Assembly (NCBI GenBank): GCA_934454845.1
Contig: CAKSGV010000009.1
Location: forward strand, 1-64,000
Length of the DNA stretch: 64,000 nt
Source of the DNA: an uncultured Eubacteriales bacterium
GTDB lineage: Bacteria > Bacillota > Clostridia > Oscillospirales > Acutalibacteraceae
Direction: 5' to 3'
The notes under the pieces: generated by a model
Told to the model about the DNA's origin: nothing
Database searches by the model: none
The model's input: only the letters and a program-made list of their open reading frames with translations
Program-made: the position numbers and the translations under genes
Shown here: positions 36,147 to 44,584 of the stretch, piece after piece
Position numbering within the stretch: position 1 is the stretch's first letter
Layout: each line of letters begins with the position of its first letter

Positions 36147-37124
36147 TTAAAATAATTTTACCTTTTCATTTTTTAAATCTTTTCTGCCGTGATTATAAAG
36201 CTTTCTGTTTTCAAGAGCCCATACTCTGCCCGAGAACTGTTTTACGGCTGTTGGAATTAGCGCCTCGCGCATTTCGTAAACCCTGGAGTCCAAAAGGTCG
36301 AGCTCGCTTAAAAGCTCGGCTTCTATAAACATCGGAACGACAGCGGCGCCGAATTCCGGCTGACCGTGGTGAGAAAGAATCATATGCTGAACAAGCATTG
36401 AGGTTTCCTCGCTGATACCAAGCTTTTCGGCATAAAAAGCTACCTTTTTAGCGCCCATTGTGAGGTGACCTAAAAGATTGCCGCAAACAGAATAGCCCTC
36501 GGCAAGTCCGACATTTTCATCGACTATAAACTCTTCTGTTTTTGAAATATCGTGAAGCATTGCTCCGCAGATCAAAAGATCTTTATCCACAAAAGGATAT
36601 ATCTCACAAACGCTTTCGCACATTCTCACTATAGAGAGCGTGTGCATAAGCAGCCCTCCGCGAACGGCGTGATGAAGCTTAAATGCGGCGGGGAAATAAA
36701 GCAAAGCTTTGCGGTTATCGGAATATATCTCCAAAGCTAATTTTTTAAGCTCCGAATCCGAAAAGCTTTCGGCGATTTTTATAAGCTCATTATACATCTG
36801 CTCGGAAGAATAATCCGCCGAGGGGACAAAGTCCTCGGGTTTTACACCGTCAGACTCTATAGCCGCTCTTATTTTTTCTATTCTTAATTGATCCGAGCCG
36901 TTATAAGCGCTTACGGTGCCTCTTACCTTTACGATCTCATTCGCCTTATATTCTCCGTGTTCTATCGGCGAATAGCACCAAAGCTTGGCGTTGATCTCAC
37001 CGTCAGAGTCCGCAAGAGTAAAGTCAAGATAAGTATCTCCCTTTGAAGAGGTCTTTTTCTCTACGCTTTTTACAAGACAAAACCCGTCTACACGGCCTGT
37101 CCCGTCAACAGGAGTAAAATTCAT
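36147..37124 (-). CDS. yhaM: 3'-5' exoribonuclease YhaM family
   Basis: 325 residues. N-terminal OB fold (residues 1-90) and an HD domain with GGLLMHTLSIVRM, GAMLHDISKTEEF and LSHHGQPEFGA metal motifs. YhaM trims single-stranded RNA ends, with some activity on DNA. It lies 4 bases after purA, in the same operon. Confidence 0.93.
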   Translation of the reverse strand: MNFTPVDGTGRVDGFCLVKSVEKKTSSKGDTYLDFTLADSDGEINAKLWCYSPIEHGEYKANEIVKVRGTVSAYNGSDQLRIEKIRAAIESDGVKPEDFVPSADYSSEQMYNELIKIAESFSDSELKKLALEIYSDNRKALLYFPAAFKLHHAVRGGLLMHTLSIVRMCESVCEIYPFVDKDLLICGAMLHDISKTEEFIVDENVGLAEGYSVCGNLLGHLTMGAKKVAFYAEKLGISEETSMLVQHMILSHHGQPEFGAAVVPMFIEAELLSELDLLDSRVYEMREALIPTAVKQFSGRVWALENRKLYNHGRKDLKNEKVKLF

Positions 37125-37128
37125 TCTC

Positions 37129-38406
37129 TTATTCCTTTACTATTATATTTTCACGCGCGGGGCCGTTTGATACAAGAGAAATCTTAAAACCTATCTGTTT
37201 TTCTATAAATTCTATGTATTTGCGGCAGTTTTCGGGAAGATCGGAATATTTTTTGATACCCGAAATATCGCATTTCCAGCCGGGGAGTGTTTTGAACACG
37301 GGTTTAGCGTTATAAAGATCGTGGGTAACAGGGAAGTCGGTGGTGACCTTACCGTCTATCTCATAACCTACGCAGACCTTTATCTCATCGAGATAACCGA
37401 GCGCGTCAACAACAGTCAAAACCCCATGGGTAGTACCCTGGACCTCGCAACCGTATTTAGTAGCAACGCAGTCAAACCAGCCCATTCTTCTGGGTCTGCC
37501 GGTGGTAGCGCCGTATTCTCCGCCGTCGCCTCCGTGATCTCTCAATTGCTGTGCCTCTTCGCCGAATATCTCGCTGACAAACGCGCCTGCTCCGACAGCC
37601 GAAGAATAAGCTTTAATAACAGTATAAATTTCCTTTACGGAATAAGGCGGAAGTCCCGCGCTTACCGCGCCGTAAGCCGCGATAGTGTTTGAAGAGGTGA
37701 CCATAGGATAAATTCCGTGGTCAACATCCTTAAGGGTACCGAGCTGACCCTCTAAAAGAATGGTCTTTCCGCTCTTATCAGCCTCATAGCAAAGCTTTCT
37801 GACATCACCGACGAAATCCTTTATTCCGTCGCGCCAAACCATCATTTTATCGAATATCTCTTTTTTATCAAGTTTAGGTTTATGATAAAGATTTTCTATA
37901 AGGATATTCTTGACTTCAAGAGTTTTCTCGAGCTTTTCCATAAGCGCCTTTTCATCGAAAAGATCGCATACCTGAAAACCTATTTTTGCGTATTTATCCG
38001 AATAAAAGGGAGCAATGCCCGATTTTGTGGAGCCGAAAGAGGCTTTTCCCAATCTTTCCTCTTCGTAAACATCAAATAAAACATGATAAGGCATAACCAT
38101 TTGGCAGCGGGGCGATATCATAAGCTTAGGAGCGGGAACTCCGGCTTTTACTATGGAGTTATATTCATTTAAAAGCTTGTCTATATCCAAAGCCACGCCG
38201 TTACCTATGCAATTGATAACACCGGGATTGAAAACGCCCGACGGAAGAGTGTGAAGAGCAAATTTTCCATAACTGTTCTTAATAGTATGGCCGGCATTCG
38301 CCCCGCCCTGAAATCTGACGACGATATCCGCGTCAGTCGCGAGCATATCGGTTATCTTCCCTTTTCCCTCGTCGCCCCAGTTGGCGCCTACTACTGCTTT
38401 AACCAT
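37129..38406 (-). CDS. purA: Adenylosuccinate synthetase
   Basis: GTP-dependent IMP plus aspartate to adenylosuccinate, first step of AMP synthesis. 425 residues with the P-loop VVGANWGDEGKGK at the N-terminus, QGGANAGHTI, the IMP loop YGATTGRPRRMGW (about 293) and a C-terminal GTP site. Behind a TTGAAA-17-TATAAT promoter and AAAGGAGA, it leads the unit yhaM-DUF1858-trmK-rqcH-TIM barrel. Confidence 0.97.
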   Translation of the reverse strand: MVKAVVGANWGDEGKGKITDMLATDADIVVRFQGGANAGHTIKNSYGKFALHTLPSGVFNPGVINCIGNGVALDIDKLLNEYNSIVKAGVPAPKLMISPRCQMVMPYHVLFDVYEEERLGKASFGSTKSGIAPFYSDKYAKIGFQVCDLFDEKALMEKLEKTLEVKNILIENLYHKPKLDKKEIFDKMMVWRDGIKDFVGDVRKLCYEADKSGKTILLEGQLGTLKDVDHGIYPMVTSSNTIAAYGAVSAGLPPYSVKEIYTVIKAYSSAVGAGAFVSEIFGEEAQQLRDHGGDGGEYGATTGRPRRMGWFDCVATKYGCEVQGTTHGVLTVVDALGYLDEIKVCVGYEIDGKVTTDFPVTHDLYNAKPVFKTLPGWKCDISGIKKYSDLPENCRKYIEFIEKQIGFKISLVSNGPARENIIVKE

Positions 38407-38438
38407 TTAAAGATCTCCTTTGAAATTTTTTCGGTTTA

Positions 38439-38467
38439 ATTATACATTATTATATAATACTTTTCAA
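38439..38467 (-). promoter_or_regulatory. purA promoter
   Basis: Minus strand TTGAAA (38467-38462), 17-base spacer, TATAAT (38444-38439). Confidence 0.75.
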
Positions 38468-38490
38468 GCAATTTAAAAATAATTTAACAA

Positions 38491-39006
38491 TTATTGTTTT
38501 CCTTGAAATCCAGAGAGAAAATTATATTTTTTCATAATAAGATAAAGCGGCACTCCCACAAACAAAACTACCGCCGCCTCTCCTGCCATTACCCAAAGCG
38601 AAGAAAGCAAAAATCCGGTGCTTTCCCCCTCGCTTAAAAACAGCGAAATCTCCGCTCCCACGGTAAACCCGTTAATAATAACCGGGGAAAGCAGTGAAAA
38701 AAGCGGAATTTTACATACCTTTACATTTCTTAAAAGATATGTAACACACGCCGCCGCGAGAGTGGCGCCTGTGCCGAAGATCATATCCACGGGGTTAAAA
38801 GAAGCGATATTCGAGAAAAAGCAGCCGATCGTCAGTCCCCAGATGGCATTAGGCGAAAAAAGAGGAAGCACTGTGAGCGCTTCCGATATGCGGAACTGCA
38901 CAGGTCCGTAAGCCAGACCGAAAATATTGCTTATATATGTAAGCGCGATATAAGCGGCGGCGATAAACGCGCCGATAACTGTGTTTAAAGTGTTTTTCCT
39001 AAGCAT
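38491..39006 (-). CDS. queT: QueT-type queuosine-precursor ECF transporter component
   Basis: 171 residues with about five membrane segments, of the QueT family (PF06177-like): IAAAYIALTYISNIFGLAYGPVQFRISEAL is split by the first loop, and SNIASFNPVDMIFGTGATL follows. It is an S-component needing a shared energy module not in this window. I start it at the ATG at 39006, which overlaps the rnhA stop by one base; the longer frame runs through rnhA. QueH at 51.2 kb is a partner in queuosine salvage. Confidence 0.88.
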   Translation of the reverse strand: MLRKNTLNTVIGAFIAAAYIALTYISNIFGLAYGPVQFRISEALTVLPLFSPNAIWGLTIGCFFSNIASFNPVDMIFGTGATLAAACVTYLLRNVKVCKIPLFSLLSPVIINGFTVGAEISLFLSEGESTGFLLSSLWVMAGEAAVVLFVGVPLYLIMKKYNFLSGFQGKQ

Positions 39007-39455
39007 TAATCTTTTCCTTTGTAATATGATGTTGCAAGCTCGTCGCACCGCTCGTTTTCCGGGTGCCCTGCGTGGCCTTTTACCCATACAATATCCAAAT
39101 TGTGTATCTCCGAGAGGTTTAAAAGCTCTTCCCAAAGATCGGAATTCAAAGCCGGCTTTTTATCGGCTTTTTTCCACCCGTTTTTCCTCCAGGAAGCCGC
39201 CCAGCCTTTTAAAAGACCGTCGCTTAAATATTTTGAATCGGTCACAAGCGTGACAAAGCAAGGCTCTTTAAGCGCTTTTAAGCCTTCTATTGCCGCAGTC
39301 AGCTCCATTCGGTTGTTGGTGGTAAGGTCCTCGCCGCCGGAAAGCTCCTTTTGAGTTTTCCCATAGCGCAGGATAGCTCCCCAGCCGCCTTTTCCGGGGT
39401 TGCCCGAGCAGGCGCCGTCGGTAAACAGCTCAACGTGTTTTTTTATTGAATTCAT
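39006..39455 (-). CDS. rnhA: Ribonuclease HI
   Basis: Degrades RNA in RNA-DNA hybrids. 149 residues with the DEDD catalytic set in [41 protein letters not shown] and [12 protein letters not shown]. It overlaps lexA by four bases (ATGA) and queT by one, so the three are co-translated and probably SOS-linked through the lexA promoter. Confidence 0.96.
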   Translation of the reverse strand: MNSIKKHVELFTDGACSGNPGKGGWGAILRYGKTQKELSGGEDLTTNNRMELTAAIEGLKALKEPCFVTLVTDSKYLSDGLLKGWAASWRKNGWKKADKKPALNSDLWEELLNLSEIHNLDIVWVKGHAGHPENERCDELATSYYKGKD

Positions 39456-40051
39456 TTGTATCTCCTGAAAACTCCGATAACCTTTCCTAGCACCGCGGGC
39501 TTTTCGGGAATTATCGGCTCGAAATCGGGATTTTCGGGCATAAAGACAACTGTTTTATCAGGCTTTATAATAAGCCTTTTTACAGTGGCGCTGTCCTCCG
39601 TCATACCAATAATTATATCTCCGCTTTTGCAGGCGGCATTTTTATCGGCAATGACTATATCGCCGTCTAAAATAGCGGCATTTTTCATACTCTCGCCCGA
39701 AACCTTAAGCGCAAAAAGTCCCTCCGGGCTTTTTGCAGGATAGGGAATATAATCCGTTATCTGCTCGATAGCGAGAATAGGCTTGCCCGCCGTTACTCTT
39801 CCGACAAGCGGAACCATTGATGAATCTCCCTCTTTTTCTATTTTAATAGCTCTTGAAAAGCCGGGATCTCTGCTTATATACCCCTCGTCTTCAAGATGAT
39901 TGAGTATAGCGTGAACCGATGAAGTGGATCTTATCCCCGTTGCCCGGCATATTTCTCTGACGGTGGGCGGAAGACCTTCTCCCGATTTTTTTACGAGAAA
40001 TTTATAGACTGCAAGCTGGTTTTCTGAGAGCGGAGTTTTCTGTTCTTTCAA
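39452..40051 (-). CDS. lexA: LexA repressor
   Basis: SOS repressor with latent self-cleaving protease, 199 residues. Winged-helix N-terminus ([21 protein letters not shown]), cleavage pair Ala-Gly in GRVTAGKP (about 88), catalytic Ser in SGESMKNA and Lys in SATVKRLI. A palindrome CGAACATTTATTCA overlaps the transcription start, so it should be autoregulated. Confidence 0.96.
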   Translation of the reverse strand: MKEQKTPLSENQLAVYKFLVKKSGEGLPPTVREICRATGIRSTSSVHAILNHLEDEGYISRDPGFSRAIKIEKEGDSSMVPLVGRVTAGKPILAIEQITDYIPYPAKSPEGLFALKVSGESMKNAAILDGDIVIADKNAACKSGDIIIGMTEDSATVKRLIIKPDKTVVFMPENPDFEPIIPEKPAVLGKVIGVFRRYK

Positions 40052-40064
40052 CTCTTTTTCCTCC

Positions 40065-40078
40065 CGAACATTTATTCA
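40065..40078. promoter_or_regulatory. LexA (SOS) box
   Basis: CGAACATTTATTCA resembles the Gram-positive CGAAC-N4-GTTCG box, with an imperfect right half. It lies over the expected start of lexA transcription. Confidence 0.6.
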
Positions 40079-40083
40079 ATATA

Positions 40084-40112
40084 ATTATAACATCACATAT
40101 TCCATCTTTCAA
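40084..40112 (-). promoter_or_regulatory. lexA promoter
   Basis: Minus strand TTGAAA (40112-40107), 17-base spacer, TATAAT (40089-40084). Confidence 0.75.
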
Positions 40113-40113
40113 G

Positions 40114-40473
40114 TCATTTTCCCGATTTAGTAAAAATTTCTTTAATGCCGAGCAATATAAGAAATCCGCCGAAAAGCTTACCCATAAGCTCGCCTCCGGC
40201 TATTTTTAAAAACAACATACCTACAAGCGCCCCTACAACGCCTCCTGCGGCAAAAGCTAAGGTTATCTTCCATTTTATCTTCTTTTTTACGGCATAAACC
40301 AATACTGCAAGTGCGCCGATAGGAATAAAAAACAAAAGATTTATTCCCTGCGCCGTCAGCTGAGAGGTTTCTGTGAACACGGCGAGATAGATTATAAGCA
40401 CCGCTCCGCCGCCCAATCCCATTCCTCCGATAATTCCCGAAAAAAGCCCTGCTAAAAGGGCGGCGATATTCAT
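40114..40473 (-). CDS. Half-length TauE/SafE-type membrane protein (second half of a pair)
   Basis: 119 residues with about four membrane segments; opening ALLAGLFSGIIGGMGLGGGA and ending GGFLILLGIKEIFTKSGK, matching the repeat unit of TauE/SafE anion exporters (normally about 250-residue two-repeat proteins). It overlaps its partner by four bases. The two probably form a heterodimer equal to one full exporter. Substrate unknown (sulfite, sulfonate or thiosulfate are family examples). Confidence 0.82.
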   Translation of the reverse strand: MNIAALLAGLFSGIIGGMGLGGGAVLIIYLAVFTETSQLTAQGINLLFFIPIGALAVLVYAVKKKIKWKITLAFAAGGVVGALVGMLFLKIAGGELMGKLFGGFLILLGIKEIFTKSGK

Positions 40474-40844
40474 TTAAGAAGCAGGCGAACGCCTGCATAG
40501 ATCATAAAGCCGCCGAAAATCTTTTTTAAAATGCTCGGAGTTATTTTTTTCATAATACCCGTCGCGATAAGCGAGCCTAAAAGCCCCGTGGGAATAAAAA
40601 CAAAGCTTTGAGAAATCTTTACATACCCCGAAACAAGATACAACACGGCGCTTAACACGGTTATCGGTAAAATAACCGCTATCGCGTTAGCGTGAGCCTG
40701 TTTTTGATCCATTCCGCTCTTTTTAAGAAGCGGCACCGCAATCATTCCGCCTCCCGCGCCGAAGCAGCCGTTTACAACACCGATGATAGTGCCTAAAGCG
40801 GCGTTTTTAAAAAAAGTTTTTGTTTTTCTTTTCATATTTCTCAC
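40470..40844 (-). CDS. Half-length TauE/SafE-type membrane protein (first half of a pair)
   Basis: 124 residues with about four membrane segments, opening with GVVNGCFGAGGGMIAVPLL and ending IFGGFMIYAGVRLLLK. It mirrors the downstream half-size gene, showing the duplicated TauE/SafE unit encoded as two proteins. An ATG three codons on (MKRKTKTF) is another possible start. Confidence 0.82.
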   Translation of the reverse strand: MRNMKRKTKTFFKNAALGTIIGVVNGCFGAGGGMIAVPLLKKSGMDQKQAHANAIAVILPITVLSAVLYLVSGYVKISQSFVFIPTGLLGSLIATGIMKKITPSILKKIFGGFMIYAGVRLLLK

Positions 40845-40981
40845 CTTCTTTATCTTTTCTTAAAAATTTTAAAATACACTTGTAAAAATAAATTTAAAGA
40901 AAATCAAAAAAACTCTTCTTTTTTTAAACGGGTTTTGGTATAATAGTAAATAATAGCAATTTTTTGGGAGACAGAATATAA

Positions 40982-41743
40982 GTGTTTATTAATCTTTGCG
41001 GTCTTGAAATTGAATATTGCGTTCAGGGCGAGGGAGATATCCCCGTTATTCTTCTCCACGGCTGGGGATCAAGCTTTGAAATATACAGCGGGATTATCCG
41101 CGCTCTAAGCGACAGGTGCAGATTTTACGCGCTTAATTTCCCCGGTTGCGGAAATTCACAGATCATGTCCTGCCCCTGGATTCTTGACGATTACTGCAGC
41201 CTTGTAAAAGAATTTGCAAAAGCCTTTAATATTGATTCTCCCGTAATTATAGGGCATTCGCACGGCGGCCGCACGGCTTTAAAGCTTGCCGCCGAAAAAA
41301 TAATAGAACCATCAAAGCTTGTTTTGCTGGACTCTGCGGGGATCATACCCAAAAAAAGCTTTAAGCAAAAGTTTCGTGCCAAAAGCTTTAAGGCGATAAA
41401 AAAGGTTTTGTTGTCACCGTTATTTAAAAACCACTCAAAAGCTCTGCTTGATAAGGCGAGAGCGCATTACGGCTCGGCCGACTATAACGCGGCAAAGCCC
41501 GTGCTGAGGCAAACGATGGTATCGCTTGTAAACACAGACCTTTCGGATATCATTCCTAAAATCGAATGCCCCACTTTACTTATTTGGGGAGAAAACGACA
41601 CGGATACTCCGCTTTACTGCGGGAAAAAAATCGAATCGCTTATCAAAGACAGCGGACTTTGCGTTATAAAAAATACAGGTCACTTTTCGTTTTGCGAAAA
41701 GCCGTATGAAGCGGCGGCAATTCTGAGAAGCTTTATAAAATAA
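40982..41743 (+). CDS. Alpha/beta hydrolase
   Basis: 253 residues with a typical fold: oxyanion HGWGSSFEIY, nucleophile elbow GHSHGG (Ser about 94), acid in WGENDTDTP, His in NTGHFSF. The start is a GTG preceded by GGGAG. A TATAAT with upstream TG (extended -10) lies near 40.94 kb. It leads a unit with a Mur-ligase-like gene and ddl. The substrate is unknown; a role in cell-wall precursor handling is inferred from neighbours. Confidence 0.85.
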   Translation: MFINLCGLEIEYCVQGEGDIPVILLHGWGSSFEIYSGIIRALSDRCRFYALNFPGCGNSQIMSCPWILDDYCSLVKEFAKAFNIDSPVIIGHSHGGRTALKLAAEKIIEPSKLVLLDSAGIIPKKSFKQKFRAKSFKAIKKVLLSPLFKNHSKALLDKARAHYGSADYNAAKPVLRQTMVSLVNTDLSDIIPKIECPTLLIWGENDTDTPLYCGKKIESLIKDSGLCVIKNTGHFSFCEKPYEAAAILRSFIK

Positions 41744-41760
41744 AATGCGGAGAAGTAATT

Positions 41761-43386
41761 ATGGAAAATTATAAGGAACTTTTTATTATCATCTCTATGT
41801 TCTGCGGAATTATATCGGCGTTTTTCTCACTTGTGCGCCAATATCAAATGTTTCAGCAGAATTCTTATTTCCCCTCGAGATATTTTAAATGGCTGAAATC
41901 CTCCTATTCGGTAGACGCGGCGGCAAGCGCGGTTGTATTCTGCATATCTTCCGTGCTTTATTCCTGCGGATACTATATTTTTCAGACCATAGTTTTAGCG
42001 CTGCTTTTAGGTTGGAGAATAGCTAACTGCATTTCGGTTTACAGAAGTTCTGTCAAAAAAATCGTTTTCACTTCAAGAATTATCCGCCTTTTTATCTCTT
42101 CGCTTTTAATCGAAAGCGTGCCGGCTGTAATTTATATGTCGCAGTTCGGCAGAAGAATAACAGTGGGATATGAAAATTTCTGCAGTATAATGCTTATAGT
42201 TTCACTACTCTTTTCAACCCTCTCCCCGATACTCGTATTTTTATCCTGGGGGTTAAGCTATCCTTTGGAAAAAATAATTTCAAATTGGTTTATTTACGAC
42301 GCAAGGCAGAAGCTTGAAAACAGCCCTGATCTTAAGGTTATAGGTATCACGGGAAGCTACGGAAAAACCACCACGAAATTCATCTTAACAAGAATGTTAA
42401 GCGAAAAGTATAATACCGTATGCACTCCGCAGAGCTTTAACACAACTATGGGCGTTGTAAGAACAATAAGAGAAAAGCTCACTCCGGCAACGGAAATTTT
42501 CGTCTGCGAAATGGGCGCTAAAAAGCCGAACGATATAAAAGAGATTTGTGATATTGTAAATCCCGATTTCGGAATTATCACAGCTGTCGGAGAACAGCAC
42601 CTTGAAACCTTTAAAACCATCGATAATGTTTATAAAACGAAGTTTGAGCTTGCCGACGCGGTGATAAAAAATAAAGGCATCTGCCTTTTAAATCACGACA
42701 GCGAAAAAATTGCCGAAAAAACTCAAAGCGGCGATAACATCGTGTTTTACGGCACAAACACCGATTACCGCGCCGAAAATATAACCTATTCCAAAAAAGG
42801 CTCCGAATTTGATCTTATTTTAGGCTCAAAATCAATAAGAGTTTCAACTATGCTTTTAGGCAAGCACTCGGTAAGCGATATAGTCGCCGCGGCGGCTATG
42901 GCGGATATGCTCGGAGTGGATATTAACGATATTGCTTTTGCGATATCCTCTTTAAAGCCCACGGAGCACCGCCTTGAATTAAAGCAGTTCAGCAACGGCT
43001 CGCTTATTATTGACGACGCTTATAATTCAAACCCCGAGGGCTGTATTGAAGCGGTTGCAGTGCTTTCCTGCTTTAAGGGAATGAAAAAAACGATCATCAC
43101 TCCCGGACTTATAGAGCTCGGAGAAAAAGAACATACATATAATTATAATTTAGGTTTGGCCTGCGCCAAGGTGTGTGATTCGATAATACTTGTCGGCAGC
43201 CGCTACAGCGCTCCTATAAAAGAGGCTGTGCTTTCCACCGAGTTCGATCCCGAAAATCTTCATTGCACAAACAGCTTTGCAGAAGCACTTGAAATATTCG
43301 GTCCTACGGCGGATGAAAACAGTGTTTGTCTTTTAGAAAACGATCTTCCCGATAATTATCTTTCCGAATCAAAAAGAAATCATTAA
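41761..43386 (+). CDS. MurF-like Mur ligase with an N-terminal membrane domain
   Basis: 541 residues. Residues 1-175 hold about five hydrophobic segments; then a Mur ligase: P-loop GITGSYGKTTTK (about 195-206), FNTTMGVVRT, EMGAKKPNDI, AVGEQHLETF, the KTKFELA lysine region and DDAYNSNPEG. The catalytic part is MurF-like (adds D-Ala-D-Ala), agreeing with the ddl gene 13 bases on. Ordinary MurF is soluble and about 450 residues, so the membrane domain is an added feature. Whether it is the cell's only MurF is not known from this window. Confidence 0.88.
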   Translation: MENYKELFIIISMFCGIISAFFSLVRQYQMFQQNSYFPSRYFKWLKSSYSVDAAASAVVFCISSVLYSCGYYIFQTIVLALLLGWRIANCISVYRSSVKKIVFTSRIIRLFISSLLIESVPAVIYMSQFGRRITVGYENFCSIMLIVSLLFSTLSPILVFLSWGLSYPLEKIISNWFIYDARQKLENSPDLKVIGITGSYGKTTTKFILTRMLSEKYNTVCTPQSFNTTMGVVRTIREKLTPATEIFVCEMGAKKPNDIKEICDIVNPDFGIITAVGEQHLETFKTIDNVYKTKFELADAVIKNKGICLLNHDSEKIAEKTQSGDNIVFYGTNTDYRAENITYSKKGSEFDLILGSKSIRVSTMLLGKHSVSDIVAAAAMADMLGVDINDIAFAISSLKPTEHRLELKQFSNGSLIIDDAYNSNPEGCIEAVAVLSCFKGMKKTIITPGLIELGEKEHTYNYNLGLACAKVCDSIILVGSRYSAPIKEAVLSTEFDPENLHCTNSFAEALEIFGPTADENSVCLLENDLPDNYLSESKRNH

Positions 43387-43399
43387 AGAGGTTATTATA

Positions 43400-44584
43400 A
43401 TGAAAACTAATATCGCAGTATTTTTCGGGTGCCGCTCGGTAGAGCACGAGGTTTCTATCATTTCAGCGGTCCAGGCTATGAATTCTATCGATAAAACAAA
43501 ATACGAGGTGATCCCCGTATATGTTTCCAAGGAAAGCGAAATGTTTTCTTCACCGCTGCTCTTCGATATCGATAACTATAAGCAGGATCTTAAAAAGCTT
43601 ACCGAAAAATGCGATAAGGTAACATTTGTAAGATCAAAAAATAAGGTATTTATGAAAACACTTTCAAGCGGTCTTTTCAAAAAGCCAAAGGAAATTCCCG
43701 TTGACCTCGCTTTCCCAATTGTTCACGGAACAAACTGTGAAGACGGAACAATGGCGGGATATTTCGAATTTTTAGATATTCCCTATATCAGTTGCGATAT
43801 TGTCTCGGCGGCTGTGGGAATGGATAAAGCCGTGTTTAAAAGCGTTCTTAAATCGGCAGATCTTCCCGTACTTGACTGCATCGTATTCAGATCGAGGGAA
43901 TATGCGGCAGATAAGCAGAGCATACTTGATAATTTAAGCGAAAACATAGGATTTCCTATGATAATAAAGCCGGCAAATTTAGGATCGAGCGTGGGAATAA
44001 CAAAGGTAAACTCCTTCTCCGAGCTCGACAGTGCAATTATGCTCGCCTGCTCGTTTGCAGAAAAAATCCTTGCCGAAAAGGCCGTAACCGCTTTAAGGGA
44101 GATAAACTGCTCTGTTTTAGGCGACGCGGACAGTTGCATTTCAAGCGTTTGCGAAGAGCCTTTTATGCATGACGAAATACTTTCCTATGCCGATAAATAC
44201 GAAGGTTCCTCAAAATCCAAAGGTATGGCGTCGCTCGGAAGAAAAATACCCGCCAATATAAGCGAAGAGCTTTCAGACAAGATTAAATCGGTTTCTGAAA
44301 AAATTATGAAAGTAACAGGAGCAAGCGGAGTTGTTAGGATAGACTATCTTCTCGACACTAAGACAGGCGAATTTTTCGCTAACGAAATAAACACTATTCC
44401 GGGATCCCTTGCATTCTATCTCTGGGAAGCGACGGGAATCAGCTACACCGAGCTTATCGACAGGCTTGCATCAATAGCATTCAAGCGCCACAGAAATCGT
44501 GAAAACCTCACGTTCGGAATTAAGACCAATATTCTTTCGGGCGTAGGCTTCGGCTCTAAAGGATCTAAAGGATCGAAATTTTAA
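43400..44584 (+). CDS. ddl: D-alanine--D-alanine ligase family protein
   Basis: 394 residues, ATP-grasp. VEHEVSIISA holds the substrate Glu, IIKPANLGSSVGITK the ATP-binding part, and NEINTIPGSLAFYLWE the metal and catalytic loop. The omega loop reads LSYADKYEGS, with the Lys-Tyr typical of D-Ala-D-Ala rather than D-Ala-D-Lac ligases. The HGxxGEDG element reads HGTNCEDGTMAG. The C-terminus has a GSKGSKGSKF tail. Pairs with the MurF-like protein. Confidence 0.9.
   Translation: MKTNIAVFFGCRSVEHEVSIISAVQAMNSIDKTKYEVIPVYVSKESEMFSSPLLFDIDNYKQDLKKLTEKCDKVTFVRSKNKVFMKTLSSGLFKKPKEIPVDLAFPIVHGTNCEDGTMAGYFEFLDIPYISCDIVSAAVGMDKAVFKSVLKSADLPVLDCIVFRSREYAADKQSILDNLSENIGFPMIIKPANLGSSVGITKVNSFSELDSAIMLACSFAEKILAEKAVTALREINCSVLGDADSCISSVCEEPFMHDEILSYADKYEGSSKSKGMASLGRKIPANISEELSDKIKSVSEKIMKVTGASGVVRIDYLLDTKTGEFFANEINTIPGSLAFYLWEATGISYTELIDRLASIAFKRHRNRENLTFGIKTNILSGVGFGSKGSKGSKF

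Noticed and set aside
40178..40498. Alternative minus-strand frame overlapping the TauE half gene
   Set aside because: It shifts frame within a clear membrane protein and gives Arg-rich text without family features.
40845..40981. Strand switch (mostly minus genes to the left, plus genes to the right) as a possible replication origin
   Set aside because: The 137-base gap has no DnaA-box-like sites or repeats, and strand bias breaks at 20.4-23.7 kb and 55.7 kb. It looks like an ordinary divergent promoter region.
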